Positions 24,420-36,834 are shown, numbered from the stretch's first letter. The stretch is DNA of 64,000 nt from Stenopsyche tienmushanensis (GCA_008973525.1 WACJ01000111.1:372001-436000), one strand, 5' to 3'. The notes: generated from the letters alone by a model not told the origin. Numbers and translations: made by a program.

Positions 24420-25340
24420 AATTAGGAAAACAAAAACCGCGTACTATTGCTAATTACTGAGGTATAGGACAGGGCTCAATCTCAATGCGTACCCACAGGA
24501 AAGAATTAGTAAAGGGAGAAGGGGAGAAGGATTGACTATAGTGTAGTAGTGAGTCTTTCTGCATGTTTTTCCACTTCAAAATAGACTAACAAACATACCA
24601 TAACCATTAATTTTTAGAGCAGAAAATCATATGACGGATCCTGGTCATAAATCTGATGACAATAATATCGATGAAAATCATATCGATTAAACAATCACAT
24701 AGATTAGAGCAAAAAGCAATCATTCAAATGTAATATCTTCCATCCATTATGTCCAGAATAAGATAATAACAACGCTCAAGATTGTTTTCGAATCCATCTG
24801 AATACAAAAAGCATGTTATAAGCATGATTTTTGACAATTGGCTTAAATATTGTCGGTTAATTCAAATCCGTTTGCAAAGTATCATCATCGAATAAATTGA
24901 AATAGAACTCAAATTGAATCCAGTCATCTTTGCAGATCCATTGTTTCTGCTTTGATGCATTTTTGATGAGTTGAGCTGATGAAGATTAGTGTTACTAAGC
25001 TCTATTCTTCTTCAAAAAAGTAACAAAACACAATTAAAATATAAGAATTTTGGTCAAAAAATATGATGCTGATATGTTGTACATCGTCGTCATATTGATA
25101 TTTTTAGTCTCCTAATGTAACAATAATGTTATAATTAGCATTGCATTTCAATCGTCTATATTATGATACATGTTTAGCGCAAATCTTCATTACGTATTAC
25201 TAAGAATATCTCATCACGAGTGCTCTTGGGATTGAATCAACTGTACATTATAATTCAATTTATTTAATGTAATAAGCTTTTGATTGAGTTAATTAAATTC
25301 GAGTTATTAAAATCGATTCTCGGTAATATTTGTTGTATAT
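24420..25340. other. Unassigned AT-rich stretch
   Basis: No gene or repeat was recognised. A purine-rich patch (AGGGAGAAGGGGAGAAGG) lies near 24513. Confidence 0.4.
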
Positions 25341-25483
25341 ATTGGTACATGACCTTTGATACGGAGGAAAGCTCCCGGCGCAATTGCCCCAGTCGAGCTT
25401 TTCCCGTACGGCGACTGCGCGAAAGCCTTCCGTTTCAGCTCACGGGAAATGTTACCTGCGTAGCTTCCTGCCTTCCCCACACA

Positions 25484-25555
25484 GGTCCCATGGTGTAATG
25501 GTTAGCACTCTGGACTCTGAATCCAGCGATCCGAGTTCAAATCTCGGTGGGACCT
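25484..25555 (+). tRNA. tRNA-Gln (anticodon CTG), copy 2
   Basis: The cloverleaf has a fully paired acceptor arm GGTCCCA with TGGGACC and discriminator T, and anticodon loop CTCTGAA (CTG, glutamine). It is identical to the copy at 12716 except at position 4. A T-run starts at about 25559 (CTCTTTTTTTCC) as a good Pol III terminator. The 140 bases upstream (25345-25483) are unusually GC-rich for the window, and GCTCACGGGAAATG echoes GCTCGGGAAATG before copy 1. Confidence 0.95.
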
Positions 25556-25565
25556 ACTCTTTTTT

Positions 25566-26560
25566 TCCGATTTTTCCACCATTAAAAAACACCCCTAAGA
25601 CTACAGAATGCGAATTTTAGTCGCCCCAAAGCGAATTTCAATCATGATTTTCAACATAATATTGTTACACACTCCTATCGAATATAATTTATTGGTCATG
25701 CTGAGAATTATCGATTTTAATCGCCTAAAAAAATAATTGCCACCAAACAGCGCACTGAATTATGGCGATAATCCCTTGATTGATAGATAACATCGAGCAC
25801 TCGTATATGTGACCTGCCATGCAGTTACACCCCTCGACAGGTTTTCGAAGGGAGGGTCGCTGACTTGCCAACAGAGGGTGGCTCTGAGGTCGCAAATAGA
25901 GAGGTGGATGATTATAGACGAGAGTTTAGCGTGAAAAGATGTCAGAATAACAAGAGAAAGGCGGTAGATTTCAATCATCGCGCTTACAGATAGACATCTC
26001 CGTCACGAAATGGTTGCAATTTAATTTTCATTCTTAGCAGTGGCGTTGCTTATATAAAATAAAATACAGTAATCAAATTTTGATTGATTCGAATAATTGA
26101 AATCGTATTGATTTGCATGAATTTTAATGCCAATTAGAACGATTTCGCATTAATGGGTGAAATCGTATATATTGACGATGGACAATGAATAAGGAATCAA
26201 TCAAATTTGATGATGTCGTATATATTTGAAGCATTTAATAGATTTTGAATGCATTAATATTAGGTCCTCCTGAAAGAAATCTATTCTTTTTTGTACGCCT
26301 TCGTTTAAGAACAGTTTATGTCTAGATACGATAAAGGAAATATCTCTGTATTCTTTTTTCTTATTATATATTTCTACAGCTTGTAAAGGGGGCAAACCTT
26401 TTACAACGTTCAAAAAATTCGAAGTCAAGTTTAGCTCGATAGTTTTTCGTTTTTGATTGTATTTTCGAAGCCAAAATGTCAAAATGTCTTAATAAAGGAA
26501 CAAAAAGTATAGAAGTTCGAGGAATTAAAAAAAAGACATTATCATGGGAATCCATAGCTT
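25566..26560. other. Unassigned stretch
   Basis: No gene is supported. A less AT-rich patch at 25780-25970 has no protein-like translation with recognisable motifs. Minus-strand open frames at 26201-26576 overlap the start of a plus-strand transposon relic and are probably shadows. Confidence 0.35.
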
Positions 26561-26574
26561 GAAGATCTGACTCC

Positions 26575-27011
26575 ATTTCTTGACCAAGAGATAAAACAGC
26601 ATCTCATGACAATTTATAAAGATTTGTCCAGGGATGAATTACTTCAAAGATGCTTGGATGGCCATACCCAAAATGCTAATAAATGTTTTAATTCGACGGT
26701 TTGGCAACTAGTCCAAAGCATCTGCATTCTGGTGTAAAAATCATCAAAATATTAACATACATTGCTGCTGGGATATTTAATAAAGATTAGAGCTTCATTT
26801 TGAAGATGTGAATACATTAAATATAATTATTGGCACCAACTATAAAGTCTTTGCTGAAAATACCGATGAAGCGAGGGTAGTAAGGTAGAACCGTAAGAGT
26901 CTTTCTGAGACAAAAGCAGCTCGTATAACTCGAACACAACAGTTAGTCGAAGATAATCAACTTTTTAAAAAAGCTGAAGATCTATTATATGCACCTGGAA
27001 TCATTGATTGA
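26575..27011 (+). pseudogene. Decayed transposon protein with QN-x-N motif, copy 1
   Basis: Across several frame changes the plus strand reads YKDLSRDELLQRCLDGHTQN followed by ANKCFNSTVWQLV, then VKIIKI, GTNYKVFAENTDEARVVR, SLSETKAARITRTQQL and a terminal LLYAPGIID before a stop at 27011. The order and the stretch DLSRDELL-RCL-G-TQN-N match the minus-strand relic at 37.1 kb, so both come from one transposon family. I know such proteins only as uncharacterised transposon-associated ORFs of arthropods and cannot name the superfamily with confidence. Confidence 0.55.
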
Positions 27012-27369
27012 TCGGTAAATCACTAAAATTGATATTTTTATCGCATTGAAACTTTAAACGAAATTATCTCGAAACTGCATTTCCAATTGTTCGCCAGTTG
27101 GAGCTTAAAAATTTGTTAATCGATTTGACTGAAATTTTTAAATGTTTCTCACTATAATATTATATAGTCAACTAAGCTAAATTTTTAAGGTTTTCGCCTA
27201 AATAAATAATTTTTTGGGGTAAAAATTATCCAAAAAAATGGTAAAAAATATGAAAATTTAACTAAAAGCATACTAAATTTTTAGTTTTATACTTTTTTAA
27301 TTTTTATAGCTTAGATGACTGCTTAAACTTATTAAAAATTCAAAAATAATTCCATTTTCGGTTTCAATT

Positions 27370-27900
27370 CAACAGGAAACCTTCGACGAATGGCGAGCCG
27401 TTTGATATCACAAGAACTTATTCAATGTTGTTTTTTTGACCAGGAATTGAACGCGACCAAAACCACAAACACCATGAATGAAATATATAAAAATGTAGAT
27501 ACGCTTTGATTTCTAATTGAATCAGATCTTCTTCAATCAATAGAAGACTTATCACCAAGGTTTATTTATTTCAAAGCATTATTAAAGCGAACATGATGAA
27601 TATTTGGCTGCCGCACGAACTGTCCGCGGATAACAAAGCAGATTAACAGAGCACATGAGCGTCATTGTTGTCAAGACAAAGAACACAACCTCTTTTAGTT
27701 ATTGTCGGACCGAAAGTTTATTGTCAACAATTAGACATGCTCAAACAAAAACTACAAGGAAAACGACCGGGTTCTTTCAATCTTAGAAGAATTATTTTAG
27801 ACTATGAAAACGCACGCTCACATAAATTTACACCGACTTGAGAAAATTACTTGGGGATAGCCTGCAGGAAGAGATGGTTGTACGATATATTAATTTGTGC
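27370..27900 (+). pseudogene. Mariner transposase relic
   Basis: An N-terminal-like segment (ISQELIQCCFFDQELNATKT) is followed after stops by MNIWLPHELSADNK, then VYCQQLDMLKQKLQGKRPG and LDYENARSH, the degraded equivalents of mariner motifs (VPHEL; YCQQLD; HHDNARPH). The block with the first catalytic aspartate is deleted, and the second is changed in context. It abuts a TTAA-flanked MITE at 27923. Confidence 0.65.
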
Positions 27901-27922
27901 AAAAAGTTGAAAAAATAAAGTT

Positions 27923-28263
27923 TTAACCTTTTGAGGAGTGAGCAAATTTAAAATCGATGAAGTCATTGATGCCATAATCGCTTTACACCGATTATTTTCT
28001 GTCAGCTCCCATCAGCGTAAGACAATCTTCAATTCGAGGCAGATTCAATTGTAAATAAGCACAGTTGATAGCATACAAGACAACGTCATTTTTTTACAAT
28101 TGTGCGATATATGCGGGGAAGCTCTCCGTCTCTGTCTCCCGAACTTGCGCTACGATCTCTCTGTCTCTGTCTATCTTCGAACTCAATGCACAAGAGAGCG
28201 TTTTCTGAATAGCGTAAGGGGGGGAGGTCCCAGGCCCTGGGATAGTACTCCTTTAGGGGTTAA
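27923..28263 (+). mobile_element. piggyBac-like MITE, TTAA-flanked, copy 1
   Basis: TTAA at 27923-27926 and again at 28260-28263 borders a 333-bp body starting CCTTTTGAGGAGTGAG and ending CTCCTTTAGGGG (the other strand begins CCCCTAAAGGAGTACT). The body shares GCAAATTTAAAATCGATGAA, CATAATCGCTTTAC, TTTCTGTCAGCTCC, CGTCTCTGTCTCCCGAAC and TGCACAAGAG with the element at 37880. TTAA targets and CCYTTT-type ends are hallmarks of piggyBac elements. No transposase is encoded, so it would be mobilised in trans. Confidence 0.75.
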
Positions 28264-28925
28264 TCAACACTAACCGAAATTTGTAAAAAAAATACACTTC
28301 CCGCATAACATAACATTAAAGATTTATTAAAAATACGAGTATCGCTTATTACAGTAAAATTTTGCGTTCGTTATAACCGAGTACAATTGAAAATATTGTC
28401 GCAAAAGTCATCCAAATCATCGTCTTTTGTACCATAGCAAAATAAAATTTGCATTCGATAACAAATTTTGAAATTCTCGATCTTGCTAATGTAGAAAAGT
28501 AGGTTATGCATTAATAACTCTAGTACAGCTGTGTATATAATAATATATATCATGAAGATACGCCTTGGTGATTTTTTTTCTATGGAAACTAGTGTTTTTA
28601 TTTTATATAATCGTATAATAGAAAAATGTATTCCCACATTATATACATTTCCATATTTGAAAGTCACCAAAGCAAAAAAAAAACCAGATAAATCAAATTA
28701 GCTCTATTAGTAGAATTCATAGCAACTTGATCCACTTAAACAAAATCTTGATTGATACATAATAGAGTATGATAATAATCTATGCAAAAAGTGATTGACA
28801 TTTTGTTGAAAAGTTTTGAAACACTCCGTGTCCTTGGTATATTTAAATGATTCAAATATCAATGCCAATTTTAGAAAAAATAATTATATATTAAGCACAA
28901 CATATATGTTCAATATTGACAATGT
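28264..28925. other. Unassigned AT-rich stretch
   Basis: No gene was recognised. GCGTTCGTTATAACCGAGTAC (28363-28383) resembles Tigger-type element ends, but no second end was found. Confidence 0.35.
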
Positions 28926-29290
28926 TCACCACTGTGTTACATTGAATGACATTTTCATTTAGCAAGTTGTCCCGGCCGTCTGTCAGGGGAGTCATTGGCG
29001 CGTTAAGGCGACGTCCACGATCATGGTGTTGGGACATCCCCCTAAAAACACCCCCAAGGTGGATAATGAAATTTTTTGCCACCAAATCCAGCCACGCGTC
29101 AAATTGCCAAAGTGCACAGGAAATCGGATTTGTTCTTATTGTTTGCCATTCGTGATTGTTAAAGCACCTCCCGAAAGATGCAAAGAAACTTGCGCTTCCC
29201 AAAATCGATGTCGATTAAGACTTTTAATACGATTGTATAATTTAGATCCATATCGTGATTTGACATACCTTTGCAAAAAATGATACAGTT
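28926..29290. other. GC-richer block with overlapping open frames on both strands
   Basis: Open frames of 70-103 codons overlap: minus 28891-29202, plus 28946-29155 and plus 29023-29283. The minus frame includes MSQHHDRGRRLNAPMTPLTD. The 29023 plus frame is cysteine-rich (seven Cys in about 60 residues, e.g. CTGNRICSYC). The core 28970-29110 is clearly GC-richer than its surroundings. I cannot tell which, if any, frame is coding; no decisive splice sites or family motif were recognised. Confidence 0.25.
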
Positions 29291-31590
29291 GCATATATTC
29301 GCAACCTATCATTGAATTTGAGAGATATTAATGCGTGCAAAAAATATCAAGGTTTCAATACAAAAAATCGCGCAATTGGGTTAAAAAAGGAATATTCTAA
29401 CACTGTTATGTCATTTTTTAAGACGTATGTATAAAAGTTTAAGTGTTGTTTTTTCATCGCAGAACACTTTTTTAGAAAATTTCGTTTTAAAAAAAAATAC
29501 AATAATGTGTCCACTAAAATATTTAAATCTTTGATTTTTAATCAAATTGATTAATACATCCATTAACCTTTTCCATACCAGACATTTTTTTATCAAATTT
29601 TGTTTATACGTCCAAATATGCTCGAGGGCGGGGCTATCCTTGTGTCCCTGTCTATTGCAGCACTACTGTATTTGCCCAAGACGATAGTGCTTAAATTTTA
29701 TAAAGAGATTTACAAAATATAAACAGTTTGATAGAAATCGTGTTGTTAAACGAAGAATTGCGTGATAAAATAAAAATGATTCAAAGAGCTCATTATTCAA
29801 AAACGACTATAATGCCATCAAAAATGTCTGATAGTGCTTAGAATTAATGGAATTTGGAATTGCACTTGAAATGATAAAAAGGACATGGCATTCTATAATA
29901 AAGAATCAATTTGAACCCCATTTTTATACTAACACTTCTGCATAGCATTTCGTCCGTATGATTCTTCCCTAATAATAGTCCTCGTATGGGGTGTGTTAAG
30001 GGTCTGCGGTAGATTGCAGGAATTATAACAAAATCCATCCCTAATCATGTTTTTTAGATGTCAGGCACATTTCTTGTCTCGTATTACAATTCATAAATTG
30101 CATGAATATGCCTATTTAATGATTAACCGCAGGCTTATTATAGCGATATTGGATGTCACGTAAGAATGTTATTAAATATATTTAGTCTCTTTTGATTCCA
30201 CCCAGAGTATATTAATTTATAGGGTGCGATGAAATGGAATAAATTTATGTGAATTAGGTGTATTTTTAGTTTAAATAAGAATTGATAAAATAATTGTTTG
30301 AGTTTGTATCATTTTCGAAATCGATATCAGAGTCCGACACAAAAGAAACTCAAGTATCTTTAAAGCCGTAATTATGGCTTTTCAAATGCAATCAATGGTC
30401 TTTGAAAAAAAAAAAAAACTAAAGCGAATCATTAAATATGTACCCCTCTATAAGTAGGGGTCATTTTTTATAATCTCCATATTAAATGCTGAAAGACTTT
30501 GAAAGAAAGTGGTAAATGAATAGGACGTTAATTGCGACCAAATAATAGCTGACTACATACAGAAGATAAATGATGTCCATTTTCTATTTTTATCTTCAGC
30601 ACTCTTATTATGGAGGTTCGAGGACAAATTTCTTTTAAAACCCTCGAATAAATATTTAATTGTGTTTGTATAATATATAATAAAATAGGTAAACTACTAG
30701 TCTAATAGTTGGTCTGATCTATGCGTAATATTATACTATTTTTGGTATAGGTTGTATTTTGAACTTTTGAAAATATAGACTAATAAATTGGTATCTTCTA
30801 CCTTAAAGGGGCAATTTGAAATTGATTTCAAATACAAATCAGTTGAGAACCCCTAATTTGTATGATCATATCAGTTATTCGTGAGGTGATCATTTACAAA
30901 AAATGTTTAAAGGCCAATAGACTGCAATAAATCTGTGATCATGCTTTTGGCTTTCAGATTCCTAACATGATGACATATTTTGTTTATGTGAATATTTTTA
31001 AAATGTATGCATTTTCTTTAAATATTTTTTATTGTAAGGTTTGCGGTTACGGAGCATCTATTTCTTGCTAAAACTTTTGCTGTTATTATTGCAATTCATT
31101 GATAAAACAACGATTTTCCTCAAAATTTGTTTACTAATTTGGGCTTTTAATATGACATAATATTTAAAAGGCTTTAAAATTTCACAAAGGACATAATATG
31201 CCATAAAACATTAGACATCAGAAAAAATACTTCATCATTATTAAGATTATGCAAACCGGTCTATAGAATTAGATCACTCGATTGGTTGAATATATAATTA
31301 TTGGCAGTGGTAAAATCCATTTTATTGTGGCACTCATATCTATCTATATTCTAGATTTGTTTGTTAAATGTTTGTAATGAACTATTAATTATAAAAATAA
31401 ATTTATCAGAAGGCGTTAAATAAGCAATGATGATCGTTCTTATTTAATTGTAATTTACATTTAGAAAAGAGTTTTAATTTAGTATTAAATTGCCATCGAA
31501 ATGTCAAAATTACATGGTTATATCAATCCCGTATTTTATCTGTCATGAAACATAATTATAATACCATAATCATTGACCAAATTCACCCGA
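29291..31590. other. Unassigned AT-rich stretch
   Basis: No gene is supported. It contains a one-mismatch copy of the recurrent box, CTCGAGGGCGGGGCTA, at 29621-29636. Confidence 0.4.
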
Positions 31591-31599
31591 GCGTTCATG

Positions 31600-32200
31600 T
31601 ATAACTACAATATGACTTGGAGCGATGTCATCATACTTTCACTTTTACCGGAGTAAGTTGTAGCTCTGTCTCGCTCTGGTGTTCCAATCGATCGGTACGA
31701 GAGAGCGAGATGCCACACCGGGACTCTACAAACAACGAGGAAGTAGTCACTACCAACATTCACCACGTAATATAAAAAAGTATTATTATATAAGAGCATG
31801 AATGGGAACATTTCTTCTGGCGGCTGTTGAATAACATAAACACAGATCACTCTCCAATTTGAACATGAATCATATTTTGACGAAGAGATGCGTTATTATT
31901 TTTATGTATTGAATTCTTGGTCGCATGATTTTCATTGGCGTAATCAAATTTTTATAGCACCTAAGCTTCAAAGAAAGAGTCCGAATTTAAAATTAAAATT
32001 TATGTAATTTACATTGAAAAATATAACCTTTTTTCTAGAATCATAAAACCCAAATACTCATCTAAAAATGCAATATTATTTTATGTATTTCAATATTTGA
32101 TGTAAAATATTCAAAACATACTTCAAAATCTACAATTAAAAAGAAATGCTGTAAAACCAAAAATGATAAAAGTATGATAAATTACGAGCCGCAATGTGCA
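31600..32200. other. Unassigned stretch with a balanced-composition patch
   Basis: At 31655-31725 there are imperfect inverted words (CTCTGTCTCGCTCT and AGAGAGCGAGA) around TCCAATCGATCGG. The minus strand is open for 81 codons (31605-31850). This may be the end of an unclassified element. Nothing else was recognised. Confidence 0.25.
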
Positions 32201-32760
32201 AAAAAACACACTCAATCCTCTTTTTGTGCGATTTTGAAGTTATGCGTTTTTTTAAAGCAATCTTTTCAATACGTATCGAGATATTTTGGATAAAATAGGA
32301 AATAAATCATCAACAATAACCGAAATTTAAAAAAATAATAATAATTTAGGACTGTGTAAATCATATTGCATCTACTCTCGCTGAATATAAGACCACGCCC
32401 TTTATTCTAGTTTAGATTTTTGAAAAAAATGATTTCGTTTTTTTTTGCATTTTTCCAATGTTTCGACTTTTAAAAATATAGTATCCCAAAGAAATTTCCA
32501 AAATTCCAACTACTTACGGAGTTATAGCTATTTTAGTGACGCGGCAACTTGGCCGGTTCTACCATAATGAAATCTTTTAACGCGTTTTTCTCGAAACTAT
32601 TTTTTTCAACACGGTTGACATCATATCTCAAGTTTTAATTAAATAATTTACTTCAAACTGGGTACGAATCTTTTCTATACAACCTTCTAATATTCCTACC
32701 AGATTAATGTCAAAATTATGTCTGGCGTTAGAGGTGCCAGATGTTAGACATCCTTTAAAT

Positions 32761-34007
32761 CAGGGGTGGCCAAACCGCGGCCCGCGGGCCGCATGCGGCT
32801 GGCCTTGAATATTTTTTCAGCCCGCGAGATTAATCATACTTTTAGAATAAATATTTATTTTATAATGGCCAAAGCAATCGCAATTGAAAATATTTACTCT
32901 CAGCACTTTCCGTTGTTGAAAGAATTTAAGAAATCAAAATGTAACAATTACATCAAATATGCAAAAGAAACAAGAAAACTTACAGCTGCTTTTGAAAGCC
33001 GATTCAATAATTTATAGTTAGACAAGCACAATTTTTTTTTTTAATCTCCTTTTCATTTTGAATTCGAATCGATCCCAGAATATCTCCAAATAGAACTGGT
33101 TGACCACCACCCAAAAGTAAACTAAAATACCCAATCTGAGATCGATTTGCAAAAGCTAAGCGAAAGAGTGGAGAAACAAATATCGCACTAGTAAAATATT
33201 TTTCAATAATTTGATTTATGTAGTTCTTATATTTAATTTTTAGTGTTATATATTTCTTTACAATGTACGTTGAGCAGGGCTGTAACAAGGAGGTGGCAAA
33301 ACAGGCGCCTGCCACGGGCGCAACTGGACGTGGGGCGCAAGACACAAAATATCGACCTGGTCGAGAGTTGCATATAGTTTTTATTTTACTAGATCATTCT
33401 ACTTTACATGAAACATTGCTCAAACATTGGGCCGACCCAGCCGGCATAAGTCCGCAATAAGATAAAGACAAAAATATTTTTGACCGTTTGTAAAATTTAA
33501 ACAACGCATCTGATCAGTCTTCTTCGTACAACTTCGTTTTGTAATTAGAGTTCGTAATCACTCTGTAGGCATGTTAGAGAATGACATCGGATCGCGAGGT
33601 GCTCATTCGTTATGTTAGCTGTCCGAAAAGCGGACCGGTTGGACACCCAGACATGGGGCCACTCCGTCCTTTTTCAGGATTTTTTGCAACATTTTCTATA
33701 ATCGATACGATAACGGATGATCTCTCAGTGGCTAACTTTTTTAAATTGGGGGGGGGGGGGCGCAAGTTAGATACTTGCCACGGGCGCTTCATACCCTCGT
33801 TATCATAATTATTATATTATCTATGTTTAAATTTAAGAATAATAGTAAACACAATGATAAAAATCATTATGTTTCAGTTTTTACTCCAAAAAAATGTCTA
33901 TAGTGTATCTAAATCTAATATAGGGATATATAATTTTATATGCGGCCCGCGGAGCTATGATGCATTGCCAAATTGGCCCGCAAGATCATTTGGGTTGGCC
34001 ACCCCTG
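32761..34007 (+). mobile_element. hAT-family transposon with exact 8-bp target duplication
   Basis: The element starts CAGGGGTGGCCAAACCGCGG and ends GGGTTGGCCACCCCTG, so the ends are inverted repeats of the CAGGGGTGGCC type common in hAT elements. It is flanked on both sides by CTTTAAAT (32753-32760 and 34008-34015), the 8-bp duplication expected of hAT. GC-rich GCGGCCCGCGGGCCGC at the left and GCGGCCCGCGG at the right are subterminal. The plus strand retains an internal coding piece (about 32790-33017) ending in LKEFKKSKCNNYIKYAKETR and RFNNL, which resembles part of a hAT transposase. Most of the transposase is missing, so it is non-autonomous. Confidence 0.9.
33275..33805 (+). mobile_element. 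Family D element, copy 2, nested inside the hAT
   Basis: The left end CAGGGCTGTAACAAGGAGG and the subterminal GCCTGCCACGGGCGCA mirror the right end (GGCGCAAGTTAGATACTTGC, CACGGGCGCTTCATACCCTC, GTTA). The middle shares AAAAGCGGACCGGTTGGAC and CTCCGTCC with copy 1 at 13825-14296. A run of 13 G (33748-33760) sits where copy 1 has GTGGGGAGGG. No target duplication could be recognised, and the last bases of the right terminus are eroded. Confidence 0.65.
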
Positions 34008-34257
34008 CTTTAAATATTACTAAAAAAAAATTTTTATTGCCTTATGGTTTTCTTGTTTTTTAAGTAACCTTTTTTGGGCAATTTTGGATATATTTTATAT
34101 ATCTGTTTCAAAGTTATGCGGTTTTTAAAATCCATGGAAGGCATCTTCACTTTTTCTATGTAATTTATAACTTTTTTTTGTGCGATTTATTTTTGTGCGA
34201 TTTTCTGCGGATGGCATCTACCGCACAATAAAAGGTTTAAGTGTATATTATCTCAAT

Positions 34258-34884
34258 ATAATTTCTTAATAAACCATAAGAATTACATTGTACCATGAGA
34301 AGACACCATGAGACTAGCACTTTAAAGGACAAGAAAATACCGGACCGCCCAAAATTTTCCACGATTATCAAGTAAAACTTTATTATATCATCTTTTAAAA
34401 TAAGTCATCATTTTACAATTTTATGAAGCCAGATTATCTAATATTTCAGTGTCTACGATGAAAAGTGACTTGAATTTATATGGTCTTCACGAACATGGAT
34501 CTTACAAAGCGAACATACATATATTATATCAGCACTCGTAGTCATACGCGATATCAAATCATATAGAGTCATCAACTTGCTCTTAATGCTTTCGAAAGTA
34601 TTCGAGGGGCTACTATTGAAAAGGTTGAATTCTTTAACCGATAAAAACTAATTGGTACTCATCAATTTAAATTTGAATCAATCAATCATCAATTTGTATC
34701 CTGACAACAACAGGCCATCATAGAACAGACGGATTTTCAGTAGAATCTTTAAGAAATCGGAAGACAAAAAATACTGCTCAATTACTTTTATTTGTTTAAA
34801 AAAGGTATTAGACAAATACAGGCATAACTATTTTATAAAATCAAGAAAAATTTAAAATCAGGGAGGGAAAGGTTGTATCACACT
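34258..34884. other. Unassigned stretch
   Basis: No gene or repeat was recognised, though it could belong to the same retrotransposon remnant that is readable from 34885. Confidence 0.35.
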
Positions 34885-35340
34885 ATATTGTATCACATTC
34901 AATCCATCGACCATATAACGACAGAAACTACAATCCACAATGGCTGAAGAAATGTCACATAAAAGTTAATGAAAGCAAATCTGTATGCAAAGTGTTTGTT
35001 CCTGAACAGACGGGAATGTAAAAAAAGGAACGTAATTTAAACACAAAATGAGAATGATGTATCGGTTGATAAGCTAAAAATCATTTTTTTATATAAAAAT
35101 AAAATATCACTATACAAAATCACTCTAAATCCAGCTCTTTCAATTCAAAATGATACATACATAGTACATAGTTTGTGAAACACGACACAATTCATAAAGA
35201 TTTAAGCATGTCCACATTGATAAATGATATTGAGGATTACAGCGTTGGCAATCATCTAATTGAAGAACTGAACAAACAAACCTTGAAGACACTTGGGGAT
35301 CCATGATCTTGACTAAAGATTCAAATCCTGAACCAAAAAA
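34885..35340 (+). pseudogene. Non-LTR (jockey-type) reverse transcriptase relic
   Basis: The plus strand reads NPQWLKKCHIKVNESKSVCK near 34935-34995. This is the conserved segment just after the catalytic region of jockey-type reverse transcriptases (WLKKWRIKVNESKS-like). About 170 bases later comes FVKHDTIHKDLSMSTL (35170-35220), the typical C-terminal segment of these ORF2 proteins, followed by IEDYSVGNHLIEELNKQ. Between them several hundred codons expected in an intact ORF2 are lost, and there are many stops. No ORF1, endonuclease or poly-A tail was identified. Confidence 0.6.
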
Positions 35341-36830
35341 GGTTTCCATTAAGAACTAAAACTTATACATGTCAACATCGTGTACGCTAAAATGACTAAA
35401 TATTCCTTAAAGAATAGATTTTCAAAAGGATACTAGTTGAAATATTATAAATAATACATGTATTTTTATAGATATTCATCACAAATATATGAAAGGATGT
35501 TTCATTATTATCAGAAGGTTATTTGGCTTTTATAACGTTTTGCAAACCAAATTCGCATTTACAATTTATTAATAATACGTTTTACTTGATTTTTTTCAAC
35601 AAAATCTCCACAAATGAAGGTCGGATGCATAAATTATTTCAACTTCGTTCAGGCAAATCGCAAAGAAATATTTATGCTAAATAAGTCATTGAAAGTAGAA
35701 AAAATTGTACTTGAACAATACCCTGTCCAGCAATAATGCAATTGATCTCACAACAACCTCGATTGGTGGTTGCTTAATTTGCTTTGATTGATTTTGCAAG
35801 AACGAAAACAAAGGATTTCGATACAGTTCGTTTGCTATTGAAATTTTTGCTGTTTAAACAATTTCACATGACAATAAATTCCAATTGACGAAAGTCGCTC
35901 ATTTTCAAAATATTTGTTCCATAGGATGCATTTTGAAAAATAGTATGAATAACAGACAGTTTCAATAACACATTGCGACATAAACAATACAGTAACTTTT
36001 AATTTCGTCATTATGTCGCATGGAAATCGATTATCGATACTTTCTTTTTCAAATTTAATATTGGAAAATACCTCCGGTTATAATATGATAATTTGTACAT
36101 ATATATTTATTAAACGTCATTGTAAATTGTTAATCTCAAATAAATTATCATCTCAGAATTAGACTTTGTACATTATAGACAATCCAACAAATATTGTATA
36201 TTTATAGTCAATTCAATTGGTTTTAGACACTCGTTTTCCATATTTCAAGCAAAACTATACTCATAATATAGTTATTATTCATGTTTATACATAACCAACA
36301 TTCGATGTGTGGTATTAGGTATATTGAATGGAAAATCATGTTGAAAATATTTAAGTCGCGTAATTCAAGACATTTCAAAGTATACAAGAATAATTTATTA
36401 AGTATTATGAATTCATATAGCACACGTCATAGTTGTTATTACAATATTATTTATAGTTTGTGTGGCTGTTTTCAAAACTATTTCAAACTATTACAACTGA
36501 TTTCTTCTTTTATGACCAGAGGTAATTCAATTCGATCCTACAGAAAACAGATTACAAGTAATAATAGAACTTCGTTTAATGTAACATATATGAGGGAAAT
36601 ACTGTGAATTATGTGAAATTTGAAAATATTCAAGAACTACGGGTGGAAAAAAAAGACAAAAAGACTGATGACTGATGACAGAGACCTAAATTAGGCTGAA
36701 TAATTGAAATTGTCATCTCAGGTGACAGCACTTTTTTGACACTTTTTTGGGATTTTTTTTTAGCAAACTGAATGAACATACAACAGCAAAATTTTCGCCA
36801 CATATTTATTCATATTTTAAACGTACTTTA
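35341..36830. other. Unassigned AT-rich stretch
   Basis: A 108-codon open frame at 36281-36607 has ordinary composition and no motif. Nothing else is supported. Confidence 0.4.
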
Positions 36831-36834
36831 TATT

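Larger units (their letters stand above)
32206..34257 (+). mobile_element. Family C element, copy 1, split by a nested hAT
   Basis: The left end (ACACTCAATCCTCTTTTTGT, then GCGATTTTGAAGTTATGCG) and right end (CCGCACAATAAAAGGTTTAAG, TGTATA) are inverted relatives. The left part continues with GATATTTTGGATAAAATAGG, CATCAACAATAACCGAAAT, GACCACGCCCTTTATTC, ACTTACGGAGTTATAGC and TTTAACGCGTTTTTCTCG. It stops at 32760 where a hAT begins, and resumes at 34016. Copy 2 (44995-45897, inverted) reads through this point without the hAT. No coding capacity is visible, so this is a non-autonomous DNA transposon of about 800 bp. Confidence 0.7.

Noticed and set aside
36281..36607. 108-codon plus-strand open frame
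   Set aside because: Composition equals the flanks, there is no motif, and a minus-strand frame overlaps it. It reads like chance.
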